Origin: an uncultured Rubripirellula sp.
Lineage (GTDB): Bacteria; Planctomycetota; Planctomycetia; Pirellulales; Pirellulaceae
NCBI GenBank assembly: GCA_938045805.1
Contig: CALIBL010000016.1
Location: 1 to 64,000 of the forward strand
DNA length: 64,000 bases
Reading direction: 5' to 3'
The position numbers were made by a program, and so were the translations under genes. Positions 8,592-17,186 of this stretch are shown piece after piece. Numbering within the stretch: position 1 is the first letter of the stretch; each line of letters begins with the position of its first letter. A model generated the notes under the pieces. It did no database searches, was not told the DNA's origin, and saw only the letters and a program-made list of their open reading frames with translations.

Positions 8592-9618
8592 CCCAAATCT
8601 CCGACATATCTTCACGCGGAGCGGATGGCGTTTCCAACTTTGGAAAACCAAGAATCACGAAATAAAAACTGATCAAGCCGGATGAGAAAATTGCCCAATA
8701 CGCTTTCACGATGTAGGGAGCTGGAGACGGCGACAAGAATCCTTCAGTGAATGCAGCAAGAACAAAAAGCATCGCCGAGGCCGCCATGATCGGCACTGCT
8801 CGTGAAGCATTCATACGGATTGAATCCATACGTGTTAAACCACCCGTATAAAAAAGACCCATGCCCAGCCTTAACCCAGCCCCCGCCGACAACGCGATTG
8901 CGGTTAACTCAAATGGACCGTGAGCCGTAACAAACTCAAAAAAATGATCACCGGCAGCACTATCTGACCGTGCCATGTAACCAAAGACCGCTCCGAGTTG
9001 AATCGCATTGGAGGCAAGTACATACAGACACGGAATCATTAAGATGCCCCAAGCAAAACAACGCAAACCAATCCCCGTATTGTGCTGAATATAAAAACCC
9101 GACATCGTCACATAATGGTCGAAGCTCGCATTGAGCGGCTGATCAAAACTATCATCAGCTTGCTGCAGAGCCTCTTGTCCGGCAATCATTTCCGCGTATC
9201 CGGGAAACGTCTGCTCTTGGAACGCCAGATACATGGAAAGACAAAACAAACCAAAGAAAACAATGGCTGAAACTCGCACACAGGGATCACTGAAAATACG
9301 CTTGGGTGCTTCCACGAACAGGATCTGAATCCAGCCACTTAGCTCAATTCGGTGAGTACGATACAGTTGATTGTGCGATCGCGCGACGAGACGGTGAAGG
9401 TAAGTCACCGTTGCCGGCGGCATCTGGTGAGCATCAGCTAAAGCAAGGTCAGCGCAAGCAGAGCGGTAAAGAAAAGCAAAACGCTGGATCTGCTCCGCAG
9501 CAGAAACATTGCGATCAGCGTTGCGACGGGCCTTACCTGCCATCTCGAGCTCGTCGCACAATCGCTCCAGCTCTTCCCATTGCGGTTGGCGGTCCTTCAT
9601 CCGTTGTGCAATTCTCAT
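8581..9618 (-). CDS. SpoIIM-like (DUF95) membrane protein
   Basis: The stop of the RDD gene and this ATG share one base (TGATG), with GGAGG 7 bases upstream, so coupling is very likely; a GTG one codon earlier is less attractive. The 345-residue product has a helical, charged N-terminal 110 residues (cytoplasmic), then five or so membrane segments. The motif region GDHFFEFVTAHGPFELTAI followed by a glycine-rich helix is diagnostic of the stage II sporulation protein M family. Outside endospore formers these proteins are part of a widespread RDD/SpoIIM/MoxR gene set of unknown function; a sporulation role is not implied here. Confidence 0.9.
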   Translation of the reverse strand: MRIAQRMKDRQPQWEELERLCDELEMAGKARRNADRNVSAAEQIQRFAFLYRSACADLALADAHQMPPATVTYLHRLVARSHNQLYRTHRIELSGWIQILFVEAPKRIFSDPCVRVSAIVFFGLFCLSMYLAFQEQTFPGYAEMIAGQEALQQADDSFDQPLNASFDHYVTMSGFYIQHNTGIGLRCFAWGILMIPCLYVLASNAIQLGAVFGYMARSDSAAGDHFFEFVTAHGPFELTAIALSAGAGLRLGMGLFYTGGLTRMDSIRMNASRAVPIMAASAMLFVLAAFTEGFLSPSPAPYIVKAYWAIFSSGLISFYFVILGFPKLETPSAPREDMSEIWDAT

Positions 9619-10610
9619 CACACCACCTCCGCCTGATTACTGGCATGACTGTCACTGGTATGACTATCGCGTGAATGCCCTAAATCATCATCTCGAACAT
9701 CACCTTTACCCGCATCAGCCGCAGTGAACTGCCGCAATGGGCTGAAACCGCGAAGCGGTGTGAGGTCAACGTCGTGCGGATTTTCACCCGTGCGAATCTC
9801 GGTTTTCAGGAACGCATGGTAATAAAGCGTGTACATCATGAGATCGGGATCGATCTCTGGCCGAAAACCAATCTGATCCAAAACTGGATCAATCAGATGC
9901 TTAGCGATCTCACGACGTCGCGCCGGTGTCATCTCGGTGCGACGCTCCACATACGCGGCGAGCGCACGAGCCATGCTTCTTGAGATCCGGAGGTCGGCGG
10001 GCAAATAAGTCGCCAAAGCAGGAACTCTCTGATCATCCACCTCATCAATCGGAATACGCCAACGTTTTTCATCGACCACGACCATCGTCCCCGCCGCGAG
10101 ATCCCCCAACCTCTGCATGCGCCGCGTTAACATCATGGAAGAAAGGCCAACCAAGCCCGTGGGTATCATGTAAAGAGGCGGTGCTCCCTCAGAAAGGTTG
10201 CTGATTGCATACATCGGTGCCAAGTCAGCGATTCTCAGAAGATTACGAAGCAATGCGCCACGCCCTGTCACGGGTCGACCGTTAACTTCAATCACCCGCG
10301 TCCCGGTCACCCATTTTCCGATCGTGCGACCATTGAAGTAGGTTTCCATCAAAGTCCCGTAAAACCAACTGATGACGAAATAAACCAAAAAGGTTGCCGC
10401 AATCAGAAATGGCCCGAGAGAAAAAAAATTCAAAAAGAAACCGGAAAGGTAAAGCGGCAGAAGAATCAAGAAAATCAGTGCCCAACGAGCAACGAAGTCG
10501 ATGAGATAGGCCGGCAAGCGTCGAAAAGGCCCCGCCAATTGATAGTCAAACGCAATATTCTCTGGCGTGATGACTTCGATCGTTGTGTCGAGGGGACGAT
10601 TGGCAACCAT
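9618..10610 (-). CDS. RDD family membrane protein
   Basis: The RDD domain starts near residue 20 (AGPFRRLPAYLIDFVAR, with the Arg and Asp positions of the family) and contains three membrane helices, including a second conserved stretch NGRTIGKWVTGTRVI. The C-terminal third is soluble and charged, ending in a His/Ser/Asp-rich tail. I prefer the ATG at 10610 because family members begin close to TTIEVITPENIAF; a reading from 10673 would add 21 residues. RDD proteins are proposed membrane transport or scaffold components. This is the first gene of a tightly coupled group with SpoIIM, DUF4129 and DUF4350. The Nramp-like gene lies upstream on the same strand, about 136 bases away. Confidence 0.88.
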   Translation of the reverse strand: MVANRPLDTTIEVITPENIAFDYQLAGPFRRLPAYLIDFVARWALIFLILLPLYLSGFFLNFFSLGPFLIAATFLVYFVISWFYGTLMETYFNGRTIGKWVTGTRVIEVNGRPVTGRGALLRNLLRIADLAPMYAISNLSEGAPPLYMIPTGLVGLSSMMLTRRMQRLGDLAAGTMVVVDEKRWRIPIDEVDDQRVPALATYLPADLRISRSMARALAAYVERRTEMTPARRREIAKHLIDPVLDQIGFRPEIDPDLMMYTLYYHAFLKTEIRTGENPHDVDLTPLRGFSPLRQFTAADAGKGDVRDDDLGHSRDSHTSDSHASNQAEVV

Positions 10611-10746
10611 GAATGGAGTCGCATCCAACTGAGTCAAAACTAATTGCTGTCGACAAACCCGTTGCCCCGCCATCGCGTTCGAATCGAGCCGAGGTTTATG
10701 CTAACCGCGAAGAACGAATCGATGGAGAGCGACCGTTGCTTGGAGT

Positions 10747-12546
10747 TCAAAGTTTTTCAAAAAGACTAGATATTTTGTCGATGAAGGCCCAACCTCCAGC
10801 CAATAACAGTCCGGCACTGGATACCCACAATCCAAAATCCCAACCAAGTGACGGCATCAACCGTTGATCAGATCGACGATACCGAAAGTACAGAGCCGCC
10901 ACGGCCAACATCGGCAACATGATCGCCTGCATCAATCCGCTCGCGAGAACAAGCTGCTTGGGTGCCCGCACAAAGACATAAACCGTCAAACATAAAAGGG
11001 GCAATAGAGCACAATAAAACATCAGCCAGAACCGCTGCTTTCTTTCCGTTCCCTGGGAACAACCAAACACTCTCATTGCATCTGCACAGACTCGAGCGTT
11101 GGAAGCGTTTGCAACAAAAAAAGTGGAGTACAGGACAGCGAATGCACCTATCAAGAAAATTGCGTGTGCAGCTTCACCAAAGACAGGGACGTACATTTCT
11201 GCAAGCGTGCGCACCATCTGCGATCCCTCCGGATTGAGCCCGGCTCTTTTAAGCACTGCGGCACCGAGCAGATAGAACGCAACAGTTGCAAAAGTGTAAA
11301 CGAGCATCGACGCCCATGCATCCCACTGCATCACACGCAACCAACCGCGAGCTCTCTTAGCCCACGCATCAGATCCATCACGCGGTCCGACCCAACGCGC
11401 GTACCCTTTCTCCAGACACCAATACGGATACTGAATCAATTCTGTCGCACCAACACCAATGATTCCGAAAGCCATCAACGCGGTAGAGAGTCCTGCCGAT
11501 GTATTGGGAAGCCGAAAGCTCATACCGAAAACGACGTCGTCCCAACCGACTCGCCACTCCGGAAGAGTCTGAAGATGAACCAGATTACCAATCGTCACAA
11601 AAGTGAATCCCGCCACCAAGACGGTCGAAAACATTTGAACCAAGCGATAACGACCCATCACGAGAAACAGCATGCTGATGAAGGTGATCACCGTTGCCCA
11701 CAAAACTTCATCACGGGCCTCGGGAGGCCCCCTCAGTTTGCGTTCCGCAGAAGATGCTTCGGACAACCATCTCTCCGCCTCGGTTAATCGCGCCTGATCA
11801 GTCACCGATACCACCTCTTGCTCTCGATCTCTAATCTGCTCGCGTGCAATACGAACACTTTCCGTCGCCTGCTCTAACTCATTCGCAGCCTCTCTGTACT
11901 CAGGCCGCGCAAGATAGTATTTCTCGATCGCTTGAATCGCTCGAGACAACTCATCAAAGCGTTTTTTCCGCGCGGTCACTTCAGGACTCGCCTCATCACT
12001 GAACTCATCGCGAGCGCGCGCGATGAGGCTTTCCGTCACATTTTTCTCAATCAACAGCTCCTGATACTGATTATGCGACCGACCCGATTGGGTGATCGGA
12101 AAACTCATCGTGACCGCTTGGCCGACACCACCCACGATCCCTCCAAGTTGCGCGATTGAGACCAAGAACATCACGAGCCAGTACCATAGGATCCAATTCA
12201 CGCGAAAACGTGGACCCGGCACCTCATTCAAACCTTCTAGCGTCGTCCGTCCATGCACCAAGGCATAACGCCCGAACTCAACCTGCGCAAAAACTTTAAT
12301 CATGCAGCCCACAATGATCAGCCACATCAATGTAAAGCCTGCTTCAGCACCCACCGCTGTCGTCGCGATCAATTCTCCAGAGCCAACGATCGAACCGGCA
12401 ATAATTAGACCTGGACCCAACTGCTTAATGATCCCGAGGGCACCGGTTGGTGGATCGAGAACACCCGTCAATGCCGATGAGGAATTGGACTTTCCGGAAG
12501 ACGGAGTATCCCTCTCAGGCTCCGAACGTTTTTCACTTTGATCCAT
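10747..12546 (-). CDS. Divergent Nramp-family metal transporter with coiled-coil insert
   Basis: The 599-residue product starts at an ATG preceded by GAGG 6 bases upstream; a GTG at 12591 would add 15 residues. The first membrane helix region (IKQLGPGLIIAGSIVGSGELIATT) matches the Nramp superfamily, as does the later VGATELIQYPYWCLEKGY segment. The canonical metal-binding motifs (Asp-Pro-Gly-Asn in helix 1, Met-Pro-His in helix 6) are not present, which places it in a divergent branch often annotated simply as Nramp-family in planctomycetes. Between membrane helices there is a charged helical insert of about 120 residues that looks like a coiled coil (FDELSRAIQAIEKYYLARPE ... ARLTEAERWLSEAS). 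Substrate cannot be assigned; a divalent cation is the family default. Confidence 0.8.
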   Translation of the reverse strand: MDQSEKRSEPERDTPSSGKSNSSSALTGVLDPPTGALGIIKQLGPGLIIAGSIVGSGELIATTAVGAEAGFTLMWLIIVGCMIKVFAQVEFGRYALVHGRTTLEGLNEVPGPRFRVNWILWYWLVMFLVSIAQLGGIVGGVGQAVTMSFPITQSGRSHNQYQELLIEKNVTESLIARARDEFSDEASPEVTARKKRFDELSRAIQAIEKYYLARPEYREAANELEQATESVRIAREQIRDREQEVVSVTDQARLTEAERWLSEASSAERKLRGPPEARDEVLWATVITFISMLFLVMGRYRLVQMFSTVLVAGFTFVTIGNLVHLQTLPEWRVGWDDVVFGMSFRLPNTSAGLSTALMAFGIIGVGATELIQYPYWCLEKGYARWVGPRDGSDAWAKRARGWLRVMQWDAWASMLVYTFATVAFYLLGAAVLKRAGLNPEGSQMVRTLAEMYVPVFGEAAHAIFLIGAFAVLYSTFFVANASNARVCADAMRVFGCSQGTERKQRFWLMFYCALLPLLCLTVYVFVRAPKQLVLASGLMQAIMLPMLAVAALYFRYRRSDQRLMPSLGWDFGLWVSSAGLLLAGGWAFIDKISSLFEKL

Positions 12547-12750
12547 GCAAGCCTCGGCAAATAAAATGGTCCGCTTCTCCCCCTCAAACACATCATAACT
12601 AATCGAAATGCGACAGATGTCCAGAGAACCTGCATTGAGCTATAACGGCGGAAGATGCAGTGTATCGACACGAGGTAACACCCTCTGTCCCGAGGCGATT
12701 CTTGACTACAACGCATCCCATTGAACTCTGATGCCGAGGACATTCTCAAA

Positions 12751-13737
12751 GTGACTCAAAAAACAGTACGATTCGGGGTTCTGGGAACGGGACGAATCAC
12801 GCGGCGACTCATCGCAGATCTTCAGTCGACTGATGGTGTTGAGGTGAACGCCGTTGCGAGCCGAGAAATGAGTCGTGCCCGTTGGTGTGCGGATCAGCAT
12901 GGAATCCCCGTGGCGATTGAGGGCTACGAAAACCTTTTAAAACGTGAAGACGTCGATGCTGTCTACGTTGCTTTACCTCCTGCTCTCCATCACACCGTTG
13001 CTTTAAGTACCGCTGAGAACCAAAAGGACCTGCTTTGCGAAAAGCCGTTGACTGTGAACCTTGCTCAAACAGAAGAAATCGACAAAGCGTTCAGCAAGAA
13101 TCGCTGGCTTGATGCGACGGGATGGCTACACCACCCTCGCACAAAGGCTTTCTCAAGCTGGCTAAACAAGGGATCACTCGGGACCATCACGCACCTCAGC
13201 GCGGCTCTGTCATTCCATCAACCCTTTGTCTCGGATGATCACCGATTAAGCGTTGAATTGGGGGGAGGCTGCCTGCTGGATTTGGGTTGGTATGTCTTCG
13301 GATTCACTCGTTTTTTTTGTGGCAAGAATCCAAATGCCATCTACGCTGACGCGATCCATGAATGCGGGGTGTCGCAACGTGTCAACGCGATGTTGTGGTT
13401 CGACGACCAAATCACGGCAACCGTGTCGTGCGGATATGACACCGCCACGCGAAAATGGTTTGAAGTTGCAGGTAGTGCCGCATCCCTCATTTGTGATGAC
13501 TTTACCCGCCCTTGGCATGACAGACCTACCAGGTGCTGGATCCATGAAGCTTCAGGACAGGTCCAGAGCCACACTTTCGAGGGCAATCAAGAACGCAAAA
13601 TGATTGAGACTTTTATCCGTGAGCAGTCCCTTGAACGGTTTCAGCGACAGGCCATCGATACCGCCAGAATCATCCATGCGGCAACGAAATCAATCGAGTT
13701 AGGAAGAAAAGTTTCATTCACTGAATTGGATAAATAA
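12751..13737 (+). CDS. Gfo/Idh/MocA-family NAD(P)-dependent oxidoreductase
   Basis: The N-terminal Rossmann motif (FGVLGTGRITRRL) and the EKP signature with its conserved Lys (LCEKPLTVN) identify the family. The C-terminal half is the usual alpha/beta sheet domain with a Gly-rich LGGGCLLDLGWY motif, where the Asp and following residues line the active site. I choose GTG at 12751 (GAGG 11 bases upstream), giving 328 residues; a TTG at 12721 would add 10 without adding family sequence. Members oxidise or reduce sugars, inositols and related compounds; the substrate cannot be read from sequence. It is followed by an inverted repeat (GAAAACC 13759-13765, GGTTTTC 13790-13796) that may mark the end of the transcript. 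Confidence 0.9.
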   Translation: MTQKTVRFGVLGTGRITRRLIADLQSTDGVEVNAVASREMSRARWCADQHGIPVAIEGYENLLKREDVDAVYVALPPALHHTVALSTAENQKDLLCEKPLTVNLAQTEEIDKAFSKNRWLDATGWLHHPRTKAFSSWLNKGSLGTITHLSAALSFHQPFVSDDHRLSVELGGGCLLDLGWYVFGFTRFFCGKNPNAIYADAIHECGVSQRVNAMLWFDDQITATVSCGYDTATRKWFEVAGSAASLICDDFTRPWHDRPTRCWIHEASGQVQSHTFEGNQERKMIETFIREQSLERFQRQAIDTARIIHAATKSIELGRKVSFTELDK

Positions 13738-13902
13738 TCAACGAATCATGGTCGAGTCGAAAACCTCTCAGGCTACAATCGAGACCATCGGTTTTCTGCA
13801 CTGACGAAAAACGGTCAACGAGAGGTCGGACTGCCGGCATATTGATTCATTCGCATCGACCGCGGCCTCTTGACGACCGCATCTTCCACGAAGGCAAATC
13901 CA

Positions 13903-15636
13903 ATGCAAGTTCTCGGGCACCTGATCCACAGAACTGTGCGATGGGGATGGCTCTTCTTTCTAGTCTTCATTGCGTTTCGTCACCTCACCTCCGGCTTATC
14001 CAAATCACCCGCCTCGCTTGAGAGGGTTGCGCTCGCATCGACCCAGTCCAACCTCACAGCACGTGGCACCGCAGCTTCAGCCAACCCCACCAGTCAAGTG
14101 CCCTGGACAGAGCAGGATCAGAACGACCTGAATCTTTCCATACAAAAAGCAAATCAAATCCACGACACCTACCTTCAGACACTCGGCTTGCCGAAAGCAG
14201 AAGTGGCAGATTGGCTAACAATCTGCCGCCGACTCTCACTCGCATTAGTAGGAAGTGGCTTATCACTCGAAGAAATTCGTGAACTTGAACGCCACCCAAC
14301 CCAACAGAGAGAATCGCTCCATTTAAGAAAGCTGCTCGCCGATTCGAGGCACCATCATTATTGGGCAGAGCGTTGGTCGCGATACTTGGTGGGAACAGAA
14401 GGAGGTCAGTTTATTGTTTATCGTCGACGAAGATTTCGCATTTGGCTCGCAGAAGTCATCTCTGAGAATCGACCCTACGACCAAATGGTTGATGACCTAC
14501 TCACCGCGGAAGGACTATGGACGGATCGACCTGAAGTCAACTTTTACACCGCAACATTTGACAGCAACGACGGGAATGCTGACCCGATTCGACTGGCCGC
14601 CAGAACAGCTCGCGTTTTCTTGGGACTTCGTATCGACTGCCTGCAGTGCCACGACGACTTCCTCGGAAACGTGAACCTTGGCGACGGTAAGCAACTTCGT
14701 GAAGGGCAGCAAAAGGACTTCCATCAACTCGCATCCTTCTTCACCGCCGCAAAAACCAATGGGCTTCAGGGGATCAAAAGTGGCTTCAGCGATTACAAAT
14801 ATCAATACTTGGATGAAAATCAGGAGGTCACGGTTGAACCGAAGGTGCCATATTCTGAACACCTGATGCCCGAATTGGATAACCCGCGGGAAAGACTCGC
14901 TGGCTGGATCACGCACCCCGATAACATTCAGGCAGCGCGTTCCGCGGTGAGTCATGTTTGGGGCTTGTTGTTTGGACGCCCCATTGGCGAAACCGTTGAC
15001 AATCTACCCCTCAACGAAAAAGCCCATCCTCTGCTTGACACCCTAGCACGTGACTTTGTGGAACACGAATTCGACATGCGTCGTTTAATCAGAGTGATCA
15101 CGGGACTGAATGCATTTCGATTGGACAGCCGTGCTGACTTCCCCATCACTGAACAGCATGAGTCTGAGTACGCTGTTTTCCCACTCGTTCAACTTCGCCC
15201 CGAGCAGGTCGCGGGAGCCATCATCCAAGCATCTCGCGTCAAAAAAACCGATCGTGACTCATCCCTTTTATTGCAATTCCAAAAGCTCGCCGCGACCAAT
15301 GAATTTGTGCAGAGATTCGGGGATCGCGGGGAAGACGAACTAGAATTCGAACATGTCACAATCACGCAACGCTTGCTGATGATGAACGGAAAAATGGTTC
15401 GCGAAAGCGTCGAATCCAATCCGATTCTCAATACGACGGCACACCTATCCATGTTTGCAAAAGATGATCCAATGGTTCTCGATAACGCCTACCTTTGTGT
15501 CTTGAATCGACTTCCAACAAAGCCTGAACGCGAACGATTCCTTTTACGGTTGGGCGAGAGCGAGAATCGCGGTGAAGCAATTGAAGATTTGATGTGGGTG
15601 CTCACAAATAGTAGTGAACTGACATGGAATCACTAA
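13903..15636 (+). CDS. DUF1549/DUF1553 domain protein with CxxCH motif
   Basis: This is a planctomycete-type exported protein of 577 residues (ATG start; a TTG at 13870 would add 11). An N-terminal hydrophobic helix (WGWLFFLVFIAF) anchors or exports it. DUF1549 spans roughly residues 85-290 and includes the heme-type motif CLQCH followed by Asp-Asp; DUF1553 covers the rest (HVWGLLFGRPIGE, LDTLARDFVEHEFDMRRLIRVI). Unlike many relatives there is no separate N-terminal cytochrome domain and no Concanavalin-like domain. The next gene on the strand is its usual partner, a DUF1501 protein, 128 bases away. The pair is abundant in planctomycetes and is suspected to act in polysaccharide or sulfated polymer breakdown, which is unproven. 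Confidence 0.9.
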   Translation: MQVLGHLIHRTVRWGWLFFLVFIAFRHLTSGLSKSPASLERVALASTQSNLTARGTAASANPTSQVPWTEQDQNDLNLSIQKANQIHDTYLQTLGLPKAEVADWLTICRRLSLALVGSGLSLEEIRELERHPTQQRESLHLRKLLADSRHHHYWAERWSRYLVGTEGGQFIVYRRRRFRIWLAEVISENRPYDQMVDDLLTAEGLWTDRPEVNFYTATFDSNDGNADPIRLAARTARVFLGLRIDCLQCHDDFLGNVNLGDGKQLREGQQKDFHQLASFFTAAKTNGLQGIKSGFSDYKYQYLDENQEVTVEPKVPYSEHLMPELDNPRERLAGWITHPDNIQAARSAVSHVWGLLFGRPIGETVDNLPLNEKAHPLLDTLARDFVEHEFDMRRLIRVITGLNAFRLDSRADFPITEQHESEYAVFPLVQLRPEQVAGAIIQASRVKKTDRDSSLLLQFQKLAATNEFVQRFGDRGEDELEFEHVTITQRLLMMNGKMVRESVESNPILNTTAHLSMFAKDDPMVLDNAYLCVLNRLPTKPERERFLLRLGESENRGEAIEDLMWVLTNSSELTWNH

Positions 15637-15764
15637 CTTCAGGGACAGAGAATCACTGTCATCTGAAAAATCGGCAAATTTGAGCCAGCGAGCAAGATCG
15701 AGACGCCGAATCAACAAAGATCAGCGGCAGCAAAAAACAAAAGTTCACGTACAAGAACAGTCCC

Positions 15765-17090
15765 ATGAGTGCAGGTTTATCTTCACGACTCTGCGATCCG
15801 ACAAAGCACCTAATGTCGCGGCGGATGCTCTTAGCGTCAGGTGCCTCAGCATCACTACTAAGTTCGATCTCACGAGCTTTTGCGAGCCATGAAAAATCGA
15901 GCGAGAGCCGAATCGTCACGCCCAAAAATGTCATCCTTCTCTGGCTCGAAGGAGGACCAAGTCAGTGGGAAACCTTTGATCCACATCCCACCAGTCGCTA
16001 TGGAGGTGAAGCCAAAGCGATACAGACAACGGTAAAAGATCTCGTCATCTCCGACTTGCTACCGCAAACGGCCGAGATCATGCATCACGCTGCGTTGATA
16101 CGAAGTCTGACGAGCAAGGAAGGTGATCACCAGAGAGCAATCTACAACATCAAAGCCGGCTACCGGCCTGATCCCACCCTGATGCACCCTGCCATCGGTG
16201 CCGTGCTATGCCATCACGATGAACAAATCGTGGATATCCCCAAACATATTTCCATCATTCCGCAGAACAGCCCAGGAAGAGGCGGCTACCTTGGCGCCGA
16301 ACACGATGCGTTCAAGGTGAATGATCCGGCGAGCCCGGTGCCAGATATCCGCGGTAACGTCTCTAAAACGAGAGAAGAACAGCGAATCGCTGACCTCTAT
16401 TCAACGGTGGAAAAAGAGTTTCAACGCGGACGCTTACAGAAGCTAGAAATGGAGCGCACACTCCACAAGACGGCGACCGATGCTGCTCTAAAAATGATGT
16501 CCAGCGATCAACTCGATGCATTCGATGTGACTAGGGAGCCCGCGACTCTTCGCGACGGATTTGGCGATACTGCATTTGGACGAGGATGCCTCGCAGCAGT
16601 CAGGCTGATCCAAGCGGGGGCACGATGTGTGGAAGTCACATTGGGTGGATGGGATTCCCACGTCACCAACCATCGACTCCAAGCGGCTGGTTGCGCAACA
16701 CTTGATCCCGCTCTTGCCTCTCTCATCAAACTACTTCGAGAGCGAGAGCTTTTTGAATCCACACTGGTCGTCTGCGGTGGCGAATTTGGACGAACCCCGA
16801 GAATCAATCCGGCTGAAGGTCGTGACCATTGGCCACACGGATTCCCAATGCTGCTTGCAGGATGCGGAATCGGTCAGGGGCGAGTCTATGGTGGTACTTC
16901 GCCCGAGCCAAAACTTGACACGCCGAACCCCCTTGAGAACGTCGAGAAATCGGTCACCATCGCCGATCTACATGCAACGATCTACACCGCACTAGGACTG
17001 GACCCTCATTGGGAATACCAAACCCCAATCGGACGACCCATGAAAAGAAGTGAAGGCGAGCCGATTCGCGAAATCCTCAGCGAAGCTTAA
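15765..17090 (+). CDS. DUF1501 family exported protein
   Basis: The 441-residue protein starts with a Tat-like leader (SRRMLLASGASASLL ... RAFA), common for this family. The mature part shows the DUF1501 pattern: VILLWLEGGPSQWETFDPH near the N-terminus, SLTSKEGDHQRAIY, and CGGEFGRTPRINPAEGRDHWPHGF near residue 340. The fold is that of alkaline phosphatase/sulfatase-like enzymes, and the conserved Asp/His/Glu positions suggest a metal site, although no activity has been established for most members. It follows its usual DUF1549/1553 partner and probably shares its transcript. Confidence 0.92.
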   Translation: MSAGLSSRLCDPTKHLMSRRMLLASGASASLLSSISRAFASHEKSSESRIVTPKNVILLWLEGGPSQWETFDPHPTSRYGGEAKAIQTTVKDLVISDLLPQTAEIMHHAALIRSLTSKEGDHQRAIYNIKAGYRPDPTLMHPAIGAVLCHHDEQIVDIPKHISIIPQNSPGRGGYLGAEHDAFKVNDPASPVPDIRGNVSKTREEQRIADLYSTVEKEFQRGRLQKLEMERTLHKTATDAALKMMSSDQLDAFDVTREPATLRDGFGDTAFGRGCLAAVRLIQAGARCVEVTLGGWDSHVTNHRLQAAGCATLDPALASLIKLLRERELFESTLVVCGGEFGRTPRINPAEGRDHWPHGFPMLLAGCGIGQGRVYGGTSPEPKLDTPNPLENVEKSVTIADLHATIYTALGLDPHWEYQTPIGRPMKRSEGEPIREILSEA

Positions 17091-17186
17091 AGTCGAATCT
17101 GTTTCTAAACCAAAGAGTTGACCGCGAGTAAAAATAGGGCCGGTGGCGATTTTTGCCTGAACCTACTCACTCCGAAGCGAGACCCG

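Noticed and set aside
11164-11787. 207-codon open frame on the plus strand
   Set aside because: It lies antisense within the Nramp-like gene and has shadow-like composition.
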